Source: Acidobacteriaceae bacterium KBS 83 (GTDB lineage: Bacteria > Acidobacteriota > Terriglobia > Terriglobales > Acidobacteriaceae). Taken from it: a stretch of DNA of 64,000 nt. Below are positions 16,302 through 24,548 of the stretch, piece after piece. The position numbers were made by a program, and so were the translations under genes. The stretch is from assembly GCA_000381585.1 (NCBI GenBank), contig KB906740.1, forward strand, positions 248,001 through 312,000, given 5' to 3'. Below the pieces are notes generated by a model. It did no database searches. It had not been told where the DNA came from and saw only the letters and a list, made by a program, of their open reading frames with translations. The stretch's first letter is position 1; every line of letters starts with the position of its first letter.

Positions 16302-16550
16302 ATGGACACGAAAACGCCAGTGGCACAGAAAAAGGAACGGATCCGCGCCAAGACAAAAGGCTCGCCAAACTGGTGCAAGTTCTCGACTGCGAAGAAGGGA
16401 AGAAATCTCCGAGGAACGACACCTATATACGACGCCATCGATGATTGGCTGGCTCCCGCGATGGCTCGGTGGATCGCACGGGGAAAATACGACCGCAGAT
16501 CGCCGGATCACTTGCCGAGTACCCCGGTTGCTAGAAAAGCGCGAAGCTAA
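16302..16550 (+). CDS. 82-residue basic protein sharing the module leader peptide
   Basis: The first 22 residues, MDTKTPVAQKKERIRAKTKG, match the leader of the metallophosphoesterase at 12128 in about two thirds of positions. The rest (APAMARWIARGKYDRRSP) has no recognised domain and is strongly basic. It starts at an ATG with GAGAGGAG just upstream and is driven by the third copy of the conserved promoter. I take it as the second cargo of the duplicated module. Whether the shared leader is a targeting, partner-binding or translation-control segment is unknown. Confidence 0.5.
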   Translation: MDTKTPVAQKKERIRAKTKGSPNWCKFSTAKKGRNLRGTTPIYDAIDDWLAPAMARWIARGKYDRRSPDHLPSTPVARKARS

Positions 16551-16724
16551 TCGCGATAACCGCCGTGCAAAAGGGTATTGAAGAGGAGAGGAGTCGCGAC
16601 TCGACATCTGAAAGCCAAAATTCGGCGCGGGTTTCGCGGCAAGCCGACCAGATTTGAGTATTAACCCGACAGAGGGCCTGAGCGCACAGGATGGCTCTCG
16701 CGGAAACAGAAAGGATGATGAAGT

Positions 16725-17150
16725 ATGAACACGACAGATGATGATTTGAAGGAACCGGTAAGGTGTGCCCTGTATGCCAGGAGTGCGACCTCCGGGATGG
16801 AATCAAGCGCTCAGTCACAGATCAACATATGCCGGGAAGCAGCACGCAAACTGGACTGGATTGTTTCTGAAGAGCATGTAGTTGCGGACGAAGCGTCGGG
16901 TATTGGTTCGCTCACAGAGCGTCCAGGCATCAGTAGGATTCTCGCTGGCGCGGCAGCAGTACCCCTTCCATTCCAACGTCTCGTCATTACAGACACGTTT
17001 CGCTTGAGTCGCAAATTGTCGGATGTTCTGTTTATGTACAGCGTCTTGTCCGCGAACGGCGTCATCATTCATGTCGCCGATCAGCAAAAACAGCTTTCTA
17101 TAGGTCGTCGTCCGATTGATGCCGAGTCTGCTGCCGATACCAACTTTTAA
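16725..17150 (+). CDS. Stand-alone serine-recombinase catalytic domain, unusual active-site spacing
   Basis: The 141-residue protein resembles only the N-terminal resolvase domain: ALYARSATSGM, SQSQINICREAARKL, ITDTFRLSRKLSDVLF. Normal family members read Y-x-R-x-S, but here Ser follows Arg directly and Ala occupies the usual serine position. The nucleophile is therefore shifted or lost. There is no recombinase domain or zinc ribbon. It ends 14 bases before the full-length recombinase at 17165, so the two are probably translated together. It could be an inactive or regulatory partner, or a decaying duplicate. Confidence 0.65.
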   Translation: MNTTDDDLKEPVRCALYARSATSGMESSAQSQINICREAARKLDWIVSEEHVVADEASGIGSLTERPGISRILAGAAAVPLPFQRLVITDTFRLSRKLSDVLFMYSVLSANGVIIHVADQQKQLSIGRRPIDAESAADTNF

Positions 17151-17164
17151 GGAAGAGCTTATCT

Positions 17165-19216
17165 ATGCCTCATAACAATCAGCAGGAAATCACTGCGCCT
17201 TTGCGAGCGGCAATTTATCTTCGCTATTCGTGTGACATGTCGAGACCTGCCTCGCTGGAAGATCAGGAGCGCACCTGCAGGGCATTTGCGGAGTCTAAGG
17301 GCTGGACCGTGTTAGACGACTACGTGCGGGGCGATGCGGCCAAGACTGGACGGACTCTGGCATCGCGCGAGGCACTTGCTTCTCTGCTCGAAGAGTCTCA
17401 AATGAAGCCGCGCCCTTTCGACGTCCTTATCACTGACGAGTGCTCACGTATTGCGCGAAAGCTAAAAGATGTCTTAGACGTATCAGATCGGCTGAAATTT
17501 GATCGAGTCAAGATCGCGTTTGTAGGTCAGAATTTGGTGTCAGATGACCCGGGCTTCGAAACGATGCTGACTTTCTACGGCATGATGGATCAGCAGAACA
17601 GCGATAGGTTGCGCCATCGCGTCCGTCGTGGGCAAGAAGGGCGCGTTCGCAAGGGATACTCCTCGGGAAGCCGGTGCTTTGGGTATCGAAGCGTTCTCGA
17701 GCCCGATCCCAACAAGCCGTGGGCACAGGACCGCGCAGATATGCTGGGAACCAGGTGGCACCTCATCCAATCTGAGGCGGAAACCATCCGCAAAATCTAT
17801 GATCTCTATGCCGACGGGATGAGTGTTTATCATATTTGCCTCAAGTTCAATGAAGAGAAAATACCCGCGTCAAGGAAGCCTCGAATCGGTTCCTGTGAGA
17901 CGGCGTGGAACACTAATCTCATCAAGGGCATTCTTCAGAATGAGAAATACATCGGGAAGATCATCTGGAATAAAACGTTCCAGGAGATAAGCCCGCGGAA
18001 TGGGAAGACGCAGACCCGAAAGAATCCGGCTGACGCATGGGTCCGGGTTGACGCACCCCACCTCCGCATCGTCACCGATGAACAATGGAATCGCGTTCAG
18101 GAACGACTGAAGATCGTCAATGAGAAGATGACGCGCCGGCGCATTGGAGGCCTCAATAGGGCGAAGAAGCGTGACTATCTTTTCAGCGGCCTACTGAAAT
18201 GTGGTATTTGCGGATCCAGCATGAACATAACGGCAAGTCACAGCGATCACCGCAGTGCCACGTATCTCTGCGTCTCGGCGCGATACAAGAGGGGATGCAC
18301 CAATCGTCTTTACATCAGAGAAGATCGACTTTCAGCACAACTCGTCGATGTGCTGGCTCAACACCTGCTCACGCCCCCAGTCATTGATTACTTCGTCGAA
18401 GCGGTCTCGAAAGAGTTTGATGCTTATCTCAAGTCCTTCGGGCAGAACGGAACGTCACCCTTGACCGCCTTGAAGAAAAGGGCGGACGACCTTGAACGCG
18501 GAATAAAATCCCTTCTTGGCCACCTCAAAGATCCTGCCCTTCTCGAGTCGGATGCACTACGTCGCGCACTCGTAGCGGACGAAGCGGAACTCAAGAAAGT
18601 CAGAACGGAAATTCAACTCGCGGGTGCACCGCAGGGTTTCGATGATATCCGTGGGAATATCGATAAGCTCGTCCGGAATAACATGAACGACCTCCTCGAG
18701 GTTCTGAAACAGGATGTTTTGAAAGCAAAGCAGATGTTGCCGCGTCATATTAAACACCTGACACTATTTCCAACCGAGACCGAAACGGGCCCGGGGTATG
18801 AAGTCTTGGGGGAGCTCGACCTCTTTGTCCCTGCCTCTGATCGCGAAAAACGTATACTGCTGGATCGTTCCTTTATTCCAACGATCCAGCAATATACAGA
18901 CTACTTGCTTCGATTTTTCGGGCCTCACATTTACGTTAAGGGCAGACCGGAAGAGCACCCGTTGTTGGATGCGCTGACATCAGTGCTTCAGCCAAGGCCC
19001 GATCTGCTACATACCCCTCAAACGCTGACACAATGGACCCATCTCATCCGCACCTCTGCCGGCAGCAACTCTGACCTGTCTTCACGAGTCAGCATCAACT
19101 ATGTCAGTAGCCATTTACGTGACCGCGCCGATGTGTTGGTTAGGAGGTTAGGTATGGTTGAGATCCGTCACGGACGGGCTCTCCACTACATGTTTGCCAG
19201 GGCAGGGGCAGCATGA
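17165..19216 (+). CDS. Large serine recombinase
   Basis: The 683-residue protein has a resolvase domain with AIYLRYSCDMS (catalytic Ser), SLEDQERTCRAFAESKG and TDECSRIARKLKDV. A recombinase domain follows (GYSSGSRCFGYRSV, then NTNLIKGILQNEKYIGKIIW), then a zinc beta-ribbon CGICGSSMN...C...CTNRLY and a long coiled-coil and tail. These are the features of integrases that join attP and attB sites without a host factor. It follows the catalytic-domain-only protein at once. Its last 120 residues (about 560-683) are unusual and match nothing I know. It is a second integration system besides that at 21323, so the island may be a composite of two elements. Confidence 0.85.
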   Translation: MPHNNQQEITAPLRAAIYLRYSCDMSRPASLEDQERTCRAFAESKGWTVLDDYVRGDAAKTGRTLASREALASLLEESQMKPRPFDVLITDECSRIARKLKDVLDVSDRLKFDRVKIAFVGQNLVSDDPGFETMLTFYGMMDQQNSDRLRHRVRRGQEGRVRKGYSSGSRCFGYRSVLEPDPNKPWAQDRADMLGTRWHLIQSEAETIRKIYDLYADGMSVYHICLKFNEEKIPASRKPRIGSCETAWNTNLIKGILQNEKYIGKIIWNKTFQEISPRNGKTQTRKNPADAWVRVDAPHLRIVTDEQWNRVQERLKIVNEKMTRRRIGGLNRAKKRDYLFSGLLKCGICGSSMNITASHSDHRSATYLCVSARYKRGCTNRLYIREDRLSAQLVDVLAQHLLTPPVIDYFVEAVSKEFDAYLKSFGQNGTSPLTALKKRADDLERGIKSLLGHLKDPALLESDALRRALVADEAELKKVRTEIQLAGAPQGFDDIRGNIDKLVRNNMNDLLEVLKQDVLKAKQMLPRHIKHLTLFPTETETGPGYEVLGELDLFVPASDREKRILLDRSFIPTIQQYTDYLLRFFGPHIYVKGRPEEHPLLDALTSVLQPRPDLLHTPQTLTQWTHLIRTSAGSNSDLSSRVSINYVSSHLRDRADVLVRRLGMVEIRHGRALHYMFARAGAA

Positions 19217-19336
19217 CGTGACGGGTGGCTCGGCCTAGAGATCGATGACGCACGCACTCGGAGAACTCCGACCAGGGAAGACAAAGAGACAGAAAAACTC
19301 CTCATGAGAGTCGGATACTCGGTCATGTATCACCCC

Positions 19337-19936
19337 TTAAAATGGAAACGACTCGGCAATACTCCGGTCCAGAGTCCATGAATAGCCGCACTGGTTTCTT
19401 GGTCCACAGCCGCGATAGATGGTGATCACGTCGGGCAGGCCATTGAAGGCACGCAGTTCCTCCGAGGTCATCATTTGGACGATTGGCGCTCGTAGTCCAC
19501 CTCCTTCTCGAAAAGCAGTTCCAGAGAGTAGTTCGCCCATACAATCCAATCCGATCCATATCGCTCCCAGCACCGTCAAGCAGTCTCGTACCTCCATCTC
19601 CCAGGCAACGCTGAAAAAAGCTGTCAACCGTTGATGGGAGCCAAAGAATCTTTCAAGCCAGCTATACACGCACTCAGCACTGTATGAGGAAGGCCGGCTT
19701 GGGATGCCATCTGGACCGTCGCTCTCGAGAAGTTCATCGAGCGAGAGTTGATGGGTTGCTGGGACAGGCGGCAAGAATTCGACGCTATTAGTTCGATCTC
19801 TTGCGCGAGAGTGATGGTTGTGCCTGGCTTGCAAATAGCAAATGCCGGCCTGGCGGCGGCAACGATTGGTCTGATTGTCCTGAACTTCATACGGGCTAAT
19901 ACCAGCCTTGGCCTCGTTAGGCGCGATTCGGGACAC
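19337..19936 (-). pseudogene. ADP-ribosyltransferase-like fragment (YRG...SWT motif)
   Basis: The C-terminal portion reads MTSEELRAFNGLPDVITIYRG, then GYSWTLDRSIAESF, which resembles the YRG / S-x-T core seen in phage-type proteins with an ADP-ribosyltransferase-like fold. It stops two residues after ESF, whereas proteins of this type normally continue with another 60 or more residues including the glutamate motif. The N-terminal 70 residues look non-native. I read this as a 3'-truncated gene; the fold assignment rests on short motifs only. Confidence 0.4.
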
Positions 19937-20207
19937 GGCGAGTCTGTGGAAAACTGTCCAGCACCGCCATATGACGATCCTGTCCTGGGAAGGGATCAGC
20001 GGTGGAACTCCAATTCTGAATCTGGCGTTGGGGCGCTGACCGTCCTATGTGGTTAATGCAAAAGTGGAAAGCCGGATCGGCGTTATCGATCGAAAAAGCC
20101 GTCGAAAGCATCCTAGGTCGCGCTTGGTCGTTCGGCTGGTAGCAGAAACGGTTCTCGATAATGCGCAACACGTCTACAATCGTGAGTCGAGAAGTCGCAT
20201 TCGCGAG

Positions 20208-20858
20208 TTACCTACCTTCTCCTTTTCCCATTGCATCTAGTGCTTCACGGACCTGTTCGCGTCTCACCAATAGCCGGGAGTGCTCACGTTCTAGGTCTCG
20301 GAGACGCTGGTTGACGGATTTCAGTTCCTTAGCGACTGCCCTTCGTCTGCGAGCTTCGGGAGCTTGGCTGTGTCCTACGTGGAGCCCTAAGCAGACCGGA
20401 CATGGATAGATGTGGAGGTCCGGATCCGGGAGCCCACGAGCATGCAGCAACGCACTCAAATAATCGAGGTGTCGCAACTTTCGTTGGCATTTGAATCGTG
20501 CTTTGTTCTGGAACCACTCCGATCGGGTCACATTTGGAGCGATTTGATGCACCTTGGCGACGCTCTCATTGGCCGGGCTGTCCGGCAGTCGGTTGCCGAG
20601 ATTCAAGTGACCAGAGCTCTCAAGGTTGGTTTGGATGGCCAAGTATCCTTCTTGTCGGATCAATTCCCGGCCCGCGATCCGCGCTGCTACTGAAGCCACG
20701 GACCCTAGCTGATGCCGAAGGGCCTGATACTGCTGCTGCAGTTCCACAGCGTATGTCGAGAGTGGCTGCCCGCTATATGCAGTAGGAACGGCTCCCATGC
20801 GCTCTATATAAAGTGCGAAGCGCAACGCCCTTCGACGATCCTTGCTCAATCTCTTCAT
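20208..20858 (-). CDS. Hypothetical protein with a zinc-ribbon-like motif and C-terminal coiled coil
   Basis: The 216-residue protein has IYPCPVCLGLHVGH (C-x2-C then H-x3-H), which may bind zinc. A C-terminal coiled coil follows (VAKELKSVNQRLRDLEREHS, LLVRREQVREALDAM). The N-terminus MKRLSKDRRRALRFALYIERM is strongly basic. The layout suggests a nucleic-acid-associated or phage-type accessory protein, but no family is recognised. It lies alone between two recombinases. Confidence 0.5.
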   Translation of the reverse strand: MKRLSKDRRRALRFALYIERMGAVPTAYSGQPLSTYAVELQQQYQALRHQLGSVASVAARIAGRELIRQEGYLAIQTNLESSGHLNLGNRLPDSPANESVAKVHQIAPNVTRSEWFQNKARFKCQRKLRHLDYLSALLHARGLPDPDLHIYPCPVCLGLHVGHSQAPEARRRRAVAKELKSVNQRLRDLEREHSRLLVRREQVREALDAMGKGEGR

Positions 20859-21162
20859 GTTGGCCCTCTATGCATGCCAGCACCGTTGAACGGCCAGCGT
20901 AATGACTTCAATCCCAACGTAGGGAGCAGAGAAGGATTTGTTGACTCAGGATCGAAAGAAATGACCGTCTGTACCAAGGTCAGGACTGCTGGCTGTTTCG
21001 GAAGCACGCCGAGGGCTCCTCCGTTAAGGCCGTTGAACGACCATCAGGGGCGAGAGGTGGGCTGGAATTTCGCGATTGTTGAATCCGTAACTCTGAGAGT
21101 TGCTCGCCGCATGGGTATTAGCCCATGTGAGGGTTCCTGCGACAGACCGCGAAATAGGCCAC
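20859..21162. other. Intergenic stretch with no supported gene
   Basis: About 300 bases between the zinc-ribbon protein and the small ORF before the last recombinase. No motif, repeat or RNA was recognised. Confidence 0.4.
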
Positions 21163-21309
21163 ATGGCGATCTCCCAGGAGGCGACGGCGCCGGCTGCTCG
21201 AGAGTCTGATGATGCCCTCGACCAGGCTGCAGTGCGGCTGCTGGCGGACTTCTTCATAACCCTCCACAGATGGGATACCCTGTCGACTCCAGTATCAGAG
21301 GACGTGTAA
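21163..21309 (+). CDS. 48-residue small ORF coupled to the recombinase
   Basis: It reads MAISQEATAPAARESDDALDQ, AAVRLLADFFITLHRWDTLS, and stops 13 bases before the recombinase start. Short proteins of the pattern LDQ...(L/I)..FF..L..WD preceding serine recombinases are familiar to me from other elements, so this may be a real partner. There is no ribosome binding site before 21163; a start at 21100 in the same frame is possible. Confidence 0.45.
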   Translation: MAISQEATAPAARESDDALDQAAVRLLADFFITLHRWDTLSTPVSEDV

Positions 21310-21322
21310 TTCGAGTAGCGCT

Positions 21323-22810
21323 ATGAAATCGGCAACCCTGTACACACGTGTCTCCAGCCGCGAACAAGAAGCCGAGGGCTTCTCACTGGGCGCTCAATCC
21401 AAGTTGCTCCGCGAATACGCCTCGCGTAATGAACTTGATATCGTGCGAGCCTTTGAGGACGTCGAGACCGCGAAGACCTCGGGACGCAAACAGTTCGGCG
21501 AAATGGTCAAGTGGCTAAAGAAAAATCGTTCCTGCCGCATTCTGCTGGTCGAGAAGACGGACCGGTTATACCGGAACTTCCATGATGCGGTAACGCTCGA
21601 GGATCTGGATGTAGAGACCCACCTGGTCAAAGAGAATCAAGTCATTTCGAAGGAGGCGAAGTCCCAGGCACGCTTCATCCACGGCATCAATCTCGTGGTG
21701 GCGCGAAACTATTCAGAGAACCTCAAAGAGGAAGTGAAGAAGGGGATGCTTGAGAAGGCCCGGCTAGGCATCTACCCCGGCCACGCCCCATTCGGCTACC
21801 GCAACAATAAGGCAGAGCGCACGATCGAGATCGATCCGATCGATTCGCCGATCGTCATCCGCATGATGGAGGCATACGCGAGTGGCGCTCATACCCTCTC
21901 CACCATCCGCAAGCTGCTCAAAGCCGAGTTCGGCAAGACGATGAGCCGTGCGAATGTGCACCAAATTCTCAAGAACCGGTTCTACATCGGGATTTTCGAA
22001 TGGGCGGGCCAGAGCTTCCCTGGCACACATCCACTATTCCTCGATCCCAATACGTTCAGAACAGTTCAGGCCGTCCTCGCCGGGCATAATAGGCCGAAGT
22101 ACTCGAAACGGGATATTGCATTCAGAGGATTGATGACGTGCGCATATGACGGCTGCATGCTCACCGGCGACGTCCAAAAGGAGAAGTACATCTATTACCG
22201 CTGCACGGGTCATCGCGGAAAGTGCGAGCTCCCACGCTTTCGCGAGGAGGTTCTGTCCGACCGTCTTGGCGAGCCACTCAAGGCCCTTCAGGTGCCGTCC
22301 GAAGTGGTCACTCAGATTGTTGACACTCTGCGTAAAGATCAGGAGCAGGCAGAGAACCGGCTAAGCGCGGAAAGAACGCGATTGGAGTCGCGGCTGACCG
22401 GGATCCGTAATCGAATCGATGCAGCTTACATCGACAAGCTCGATGGAAAGATTTCCGAGGAGTTCTGGCGTCGGAAAACCGATGAGTGGACACTTGAGGA
22501 GCAGCAGCTAAAGCTGGCGATTGACGGTCTTGCGAACGCCGCAACGAGCGACCGAGCGGTTGACGCCCAGAGAGTGTTCGAACTCTCGAATAAAGCCTAT
22601 TCACTGTATGTCTCGCAGGATTCTGCCGAAAAGGCGAAACTGCTGAGAATGATGTGTTCGAACTTTTCTGTAGACGGCGTAAGCGTCACGCCTTCATACA
22701 GATACCCATTTGATCTGATCTTCAAAAGGGCCAAAACGAAAGAATGGTCGGGACGGGCAGATTCGAACTGCCGACCCCTCGCACCCCAAGCGAGTGCTCT
22801 ACCAGGCTGA
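21323..22810 (+). CDS. Large serine recombinase ending inside tRNA-Pro
   Basis: The 495-residue protein has the catalytic TLYTRVSSREQEAEGFS, EKTDRLYRNFHDAV, a recombinase domain (GYRNNKAERTIEIDP, VHQILKNRFYIGIFEWAG), a zinc ribbon CAYDGC...YYRCTGHRGKC and a coiled coil. Its final residues, ADSNCRPLAPQASALPG, are the antisense reading of a tRNA-Pro gene, and its stop lies inside that tRNA. Integrases acquire such tails when the element inserts into the 3' end of a tRNA, so this enzyme very likely catalysed insertion there. It is intact, with catalytic Ser in the normal position. The small ORF at 21163 precedes it closely. Confidence 0.9.
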   Translation: MKSATLYTRVSSREQEAEGFSLGAQSKLLREYASRNELDIVRAFEDVETAKTSGRKQFGEMVKWLKKNRSCRILLVEKTDRLYRNFHDAVTLEDLDVETHLVKENQVISKEAKSQARFIHGINLVVARNYSENLKEEVKKGMLEKARLGIYPGHAPFGYRNNKAERTIEIDPIDSPIVIRMMEAYASGAHTLSTIRKLLKAEFGKTMSRANVHQILKNRFYIGIFEWAGQSFPGTHPLFLDPNTFRTVQAVLAGHNRPKYSKRDIAFRGLMTCAYDGCMLTGDVQKEKYIYYRCTGHRGKCELPRFREEVLSDRLGEPLKALQVPSEVVTQIVDTLRKDQEQAENRLSAERTRLESRLTGIRNRIDAAYIDKLDGKISEEFWRRKTDEWTLEEQQLKLAIDGLANAATSDRAVDAQRVFELSNKAYSLYVSQDSAEKAKLLRMMCSNFSVDGVSVTPSYRYPFDLIFKRAKTKEWSGRADSNCRPLAPQASALPG

Positions 22811-22821
22811 GCCACGTCCCG
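22745..22821 (-). tRNA. tRNA-Pro (GGG), integration target
   Basis: On the minus strand the acceptor stem CGGGACG (22821-22815) pairs with CGTCCCG (22755-22749), and the 3' ACCA is encoded (22748-22745). The anticodon arm is CTCGC-TTGGGGT-GCGAG, giving anticodon GGG. The T loop GTTCGAATC is canonical. The gene overlaps the 3' end of the serine recombinase on the other strand and marks the right end of the island. Confidence 0.95.
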
Positions 22822-22885
22822 ACGACGGTGAGGCTGGGGTCTGCTTTCAAAGTGTATCAAGAGTCGCTCTCCCGGCGCCCACCTC

Positions 22886-24139
22886 TTATTGTTCTGGTTT
22901 GAAGCCGGGCAGAATGCGCGATTCCGACCTGAATATGTGGTAGTTGTCGAAGGTCATGTCGTTGAGCGCCGTGACGTAGGGTCCGAAGGTGCCACGTTTT
23001 CCATTCGAGCCCTGGAGAGGGATGATGGATCGCCCTCGCCACAGCGAGACACTGCGCACGGGGCAGATATAGGTCTTGCCTCCAATATCAACCGGGCCGT
23101 ATTCGACCATGATGTCGGAACGGACGAGGGGCGGGATTGCTGTGAGATCGGCGCGGAATACGAGACGAAGGATGGCTCCGCTCTGCGGGTCGATGGCGAT
23201 CTCTCCGGAATATCCCGTGGTCTTGATAAACCCCTTCACTTCGCCGCCGTCGGGCAGACAGCAGCCCTTTATTTGAAATCGGGACTTCTCGACCGGGACC
23301 TGGTAGCGGAACACGGCGACCAGTCCGTTTCCGCTTTGCTCCCAGCGGCTCCAGGTGAGCGAGTCAGGGACGGCAATGGCATCGGCTATCCAGCCGAGAA
23401 AGGGACCGAAGCTGCCGCGAGTGATGAGATATCGGTCTTCCGGACCCTTTGTTTTGCTTTTTCCGGATTCTGCATTCGTGACCTCGTGGCCGTCACGATA
23501 GAGCACTTTTTCGGTATATCGATCCGCAAAATGCAAGGGCTTGTAATCGACAGTGACATCGTCTTCGCCATCTTGCGGGGATTCTTCATAGCTCACGATG
23601 GTTCGAGTCGCAGTGAAGTCTGGCAATTTAGGAATCGTGTCGTGGAGGTAGCTTTGAGCCAGCGAAATCATCTGCCTTTGCGTGGCGCTGTCCGGCGGCG
23701 GATCTTCCGGAGGTTCTGTTTTGGGCGAATCGAGGAATTCTGAGATATCTGCAATGGCCTTCAATGCCTGACGCGCTTTTTTGCCACGTAGTTCTGCGGT
23801 CATCTTTGCCAGCTTCTGACCGCCGAGTCGTTCGGCCAATTCCAGACTGGAGAGTTGCTCCGCGAGTTCGGAGTCAGACGCACCGCGAGATGCGACCAGC
23901 CATTGCTGCAACTGCTCAATTGTGACCAGGGTGATCACGACAGGCTTGGAAGGTTGCGCGTCTGGTCTTTGGTTGGAATTCGAAAAGGGAACGACTGGAG
24001 CCTGAAGGGAGAACGCTTCGGACAGCCCGGCTGCGGAAGCAGTGAAACAGAAATAGATCTGGCAGCAGATGACGAAGGCCGCCGGGCACAGACCTGACCA
24101 TGGACGCCGCAATGGCACTCCTTCTTTCCAGGACCACAA
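22886..24139 (-). CDS. Secreted hypothetical protein, likely outer-membrane or periplasmic
   Basis: The 417-residue protein has a Cys-rich signal-like N-terminus (AAFVICCQIYFCFTASAAG). A helical region follows (LSSLELAERLGGQKLAKMTA), then a beta-rich domain with IAIDPQSGAILRLVFRADL and YGPVDIGGKTYICPVRSVSL. This C-terminal pattern is one I associate with conserved acidobacterial secreted proteins of unknown function. It is the first core gene past the tRNA and is followed closely by yggX on the same strand. The start is uncertain within the first 20 residues. Confidence 0.6.
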   Translation of the reverse strand: MWSWKEGVPLRRPWSGLCPAAFVICCQIYFCFTASAAGLSEAFSLQAPVVPFSNSNQRPDAQPSKPVVITLVTIEQLQQWLVASRGASDSELAEQLSSLELAERLGGQKLAKMTAELRGKKARQALKAIADISEFLDSPKTEPPEDPPPDSATQRQMISLAQSYLHDTIPKLPDFTATRTIVSYEESPQDGEDDVTVDYKPLHFADRYTEKVLYRDGHEVTNAESGKSKTKGPEDRYLITRGSFGPFLGWIADAIAVPDSLTWSRWEQSGNGLVAVFRYQVPVEKSRFQIKGCCLPDGGEVKGFIKTTGYSGEIAIDPQSGAILRLVFRADLTAIPPLVRSDIMVEYGPVDIGGKTYICPVRSVSLWRGRSIIPLQGSNGKRGTFGPYVTALNDMTFDNYHIFRSESRILPGFKPEQ

Positions 24140-24196
24140 ACGTAGACGGCCGGGTGCCGCTCAAAGTTGAAGAACTGGAAATGGAATCGGAGGCGC

Positions 24197-24469
24197 TTAG
24201 CCGGCTGGTGGGATGTAGTCCTGGGGGAGGGCGGAGCCTTCGCCGAAGAAGAACTGCTCCATCTGTTCGACGAGGAACTCCTGGGCTTCGCGCGTCCAGG
24301 GCTGGAGGCGGTATTCGTTCAGGAGCATCTTCTGGCGCTCCACCCACTCCTGCCAGCTTTGCTTGGAGACGTTGTGGAAGACCTTGTTGCCGAAGTCGGA
24401 GTCGAAGGGCGGCTCATCCAGTCCTTCCATCTCTTTCTTGTAGCGGGAATCCTGGACCATGTGGGCCAT
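24197..24469 (-). CDS. YggX-family Fe(II)-trafficking protein
   Basis: The 90-residue protein matches the small YggX family through EGLDEPPFDSDFGNKVFHNV, SKQSWQEWVERQKMLLNEYR and LVEQMEQFFFGEG. Family members protect iron-sulfur clusters from oxidative damage. The conserved Cys near the N-terminus (usually C..LG.E..GL) is absent; here the segment reads VQDSRYKKEMEGL. The start at 24469 has GAGGAG about 9 bases upstream. It is divergent from gltX, 79 bases away. Confidence 0.8.
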   Translation of the reverse strand: MAHMVQDSRYKKEMEGLDEPPFDSDFGNKVFHNVSKQSWQEWVERQKMLLNEYRLQPWTREAQEFLVEQMEQFFFGEGSALPQDYIPPAG

Positions 24470-24548
24470 GCGCGTAACTCTCCTCGTGCGGTGTCCTTCT
24501 CATTGTAAGCAAAGGGATGTCTCGCTGCTGCGATAGCATCAACAGAGA

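Noticed and set aside
1-22744. A left attachment site for the tRNA-Pro element
   Set aside because: I looked for a second copy of the tRNA 3' end (TGGTCGGGACGGGC) and found none within the window; the left end may lie outside it or be lost.
22597-22860. An 87-residue minus-strand ORF across the tRNA
   Set aside because: It reads through the tRNA gene in sense direction and is an artefact of it.
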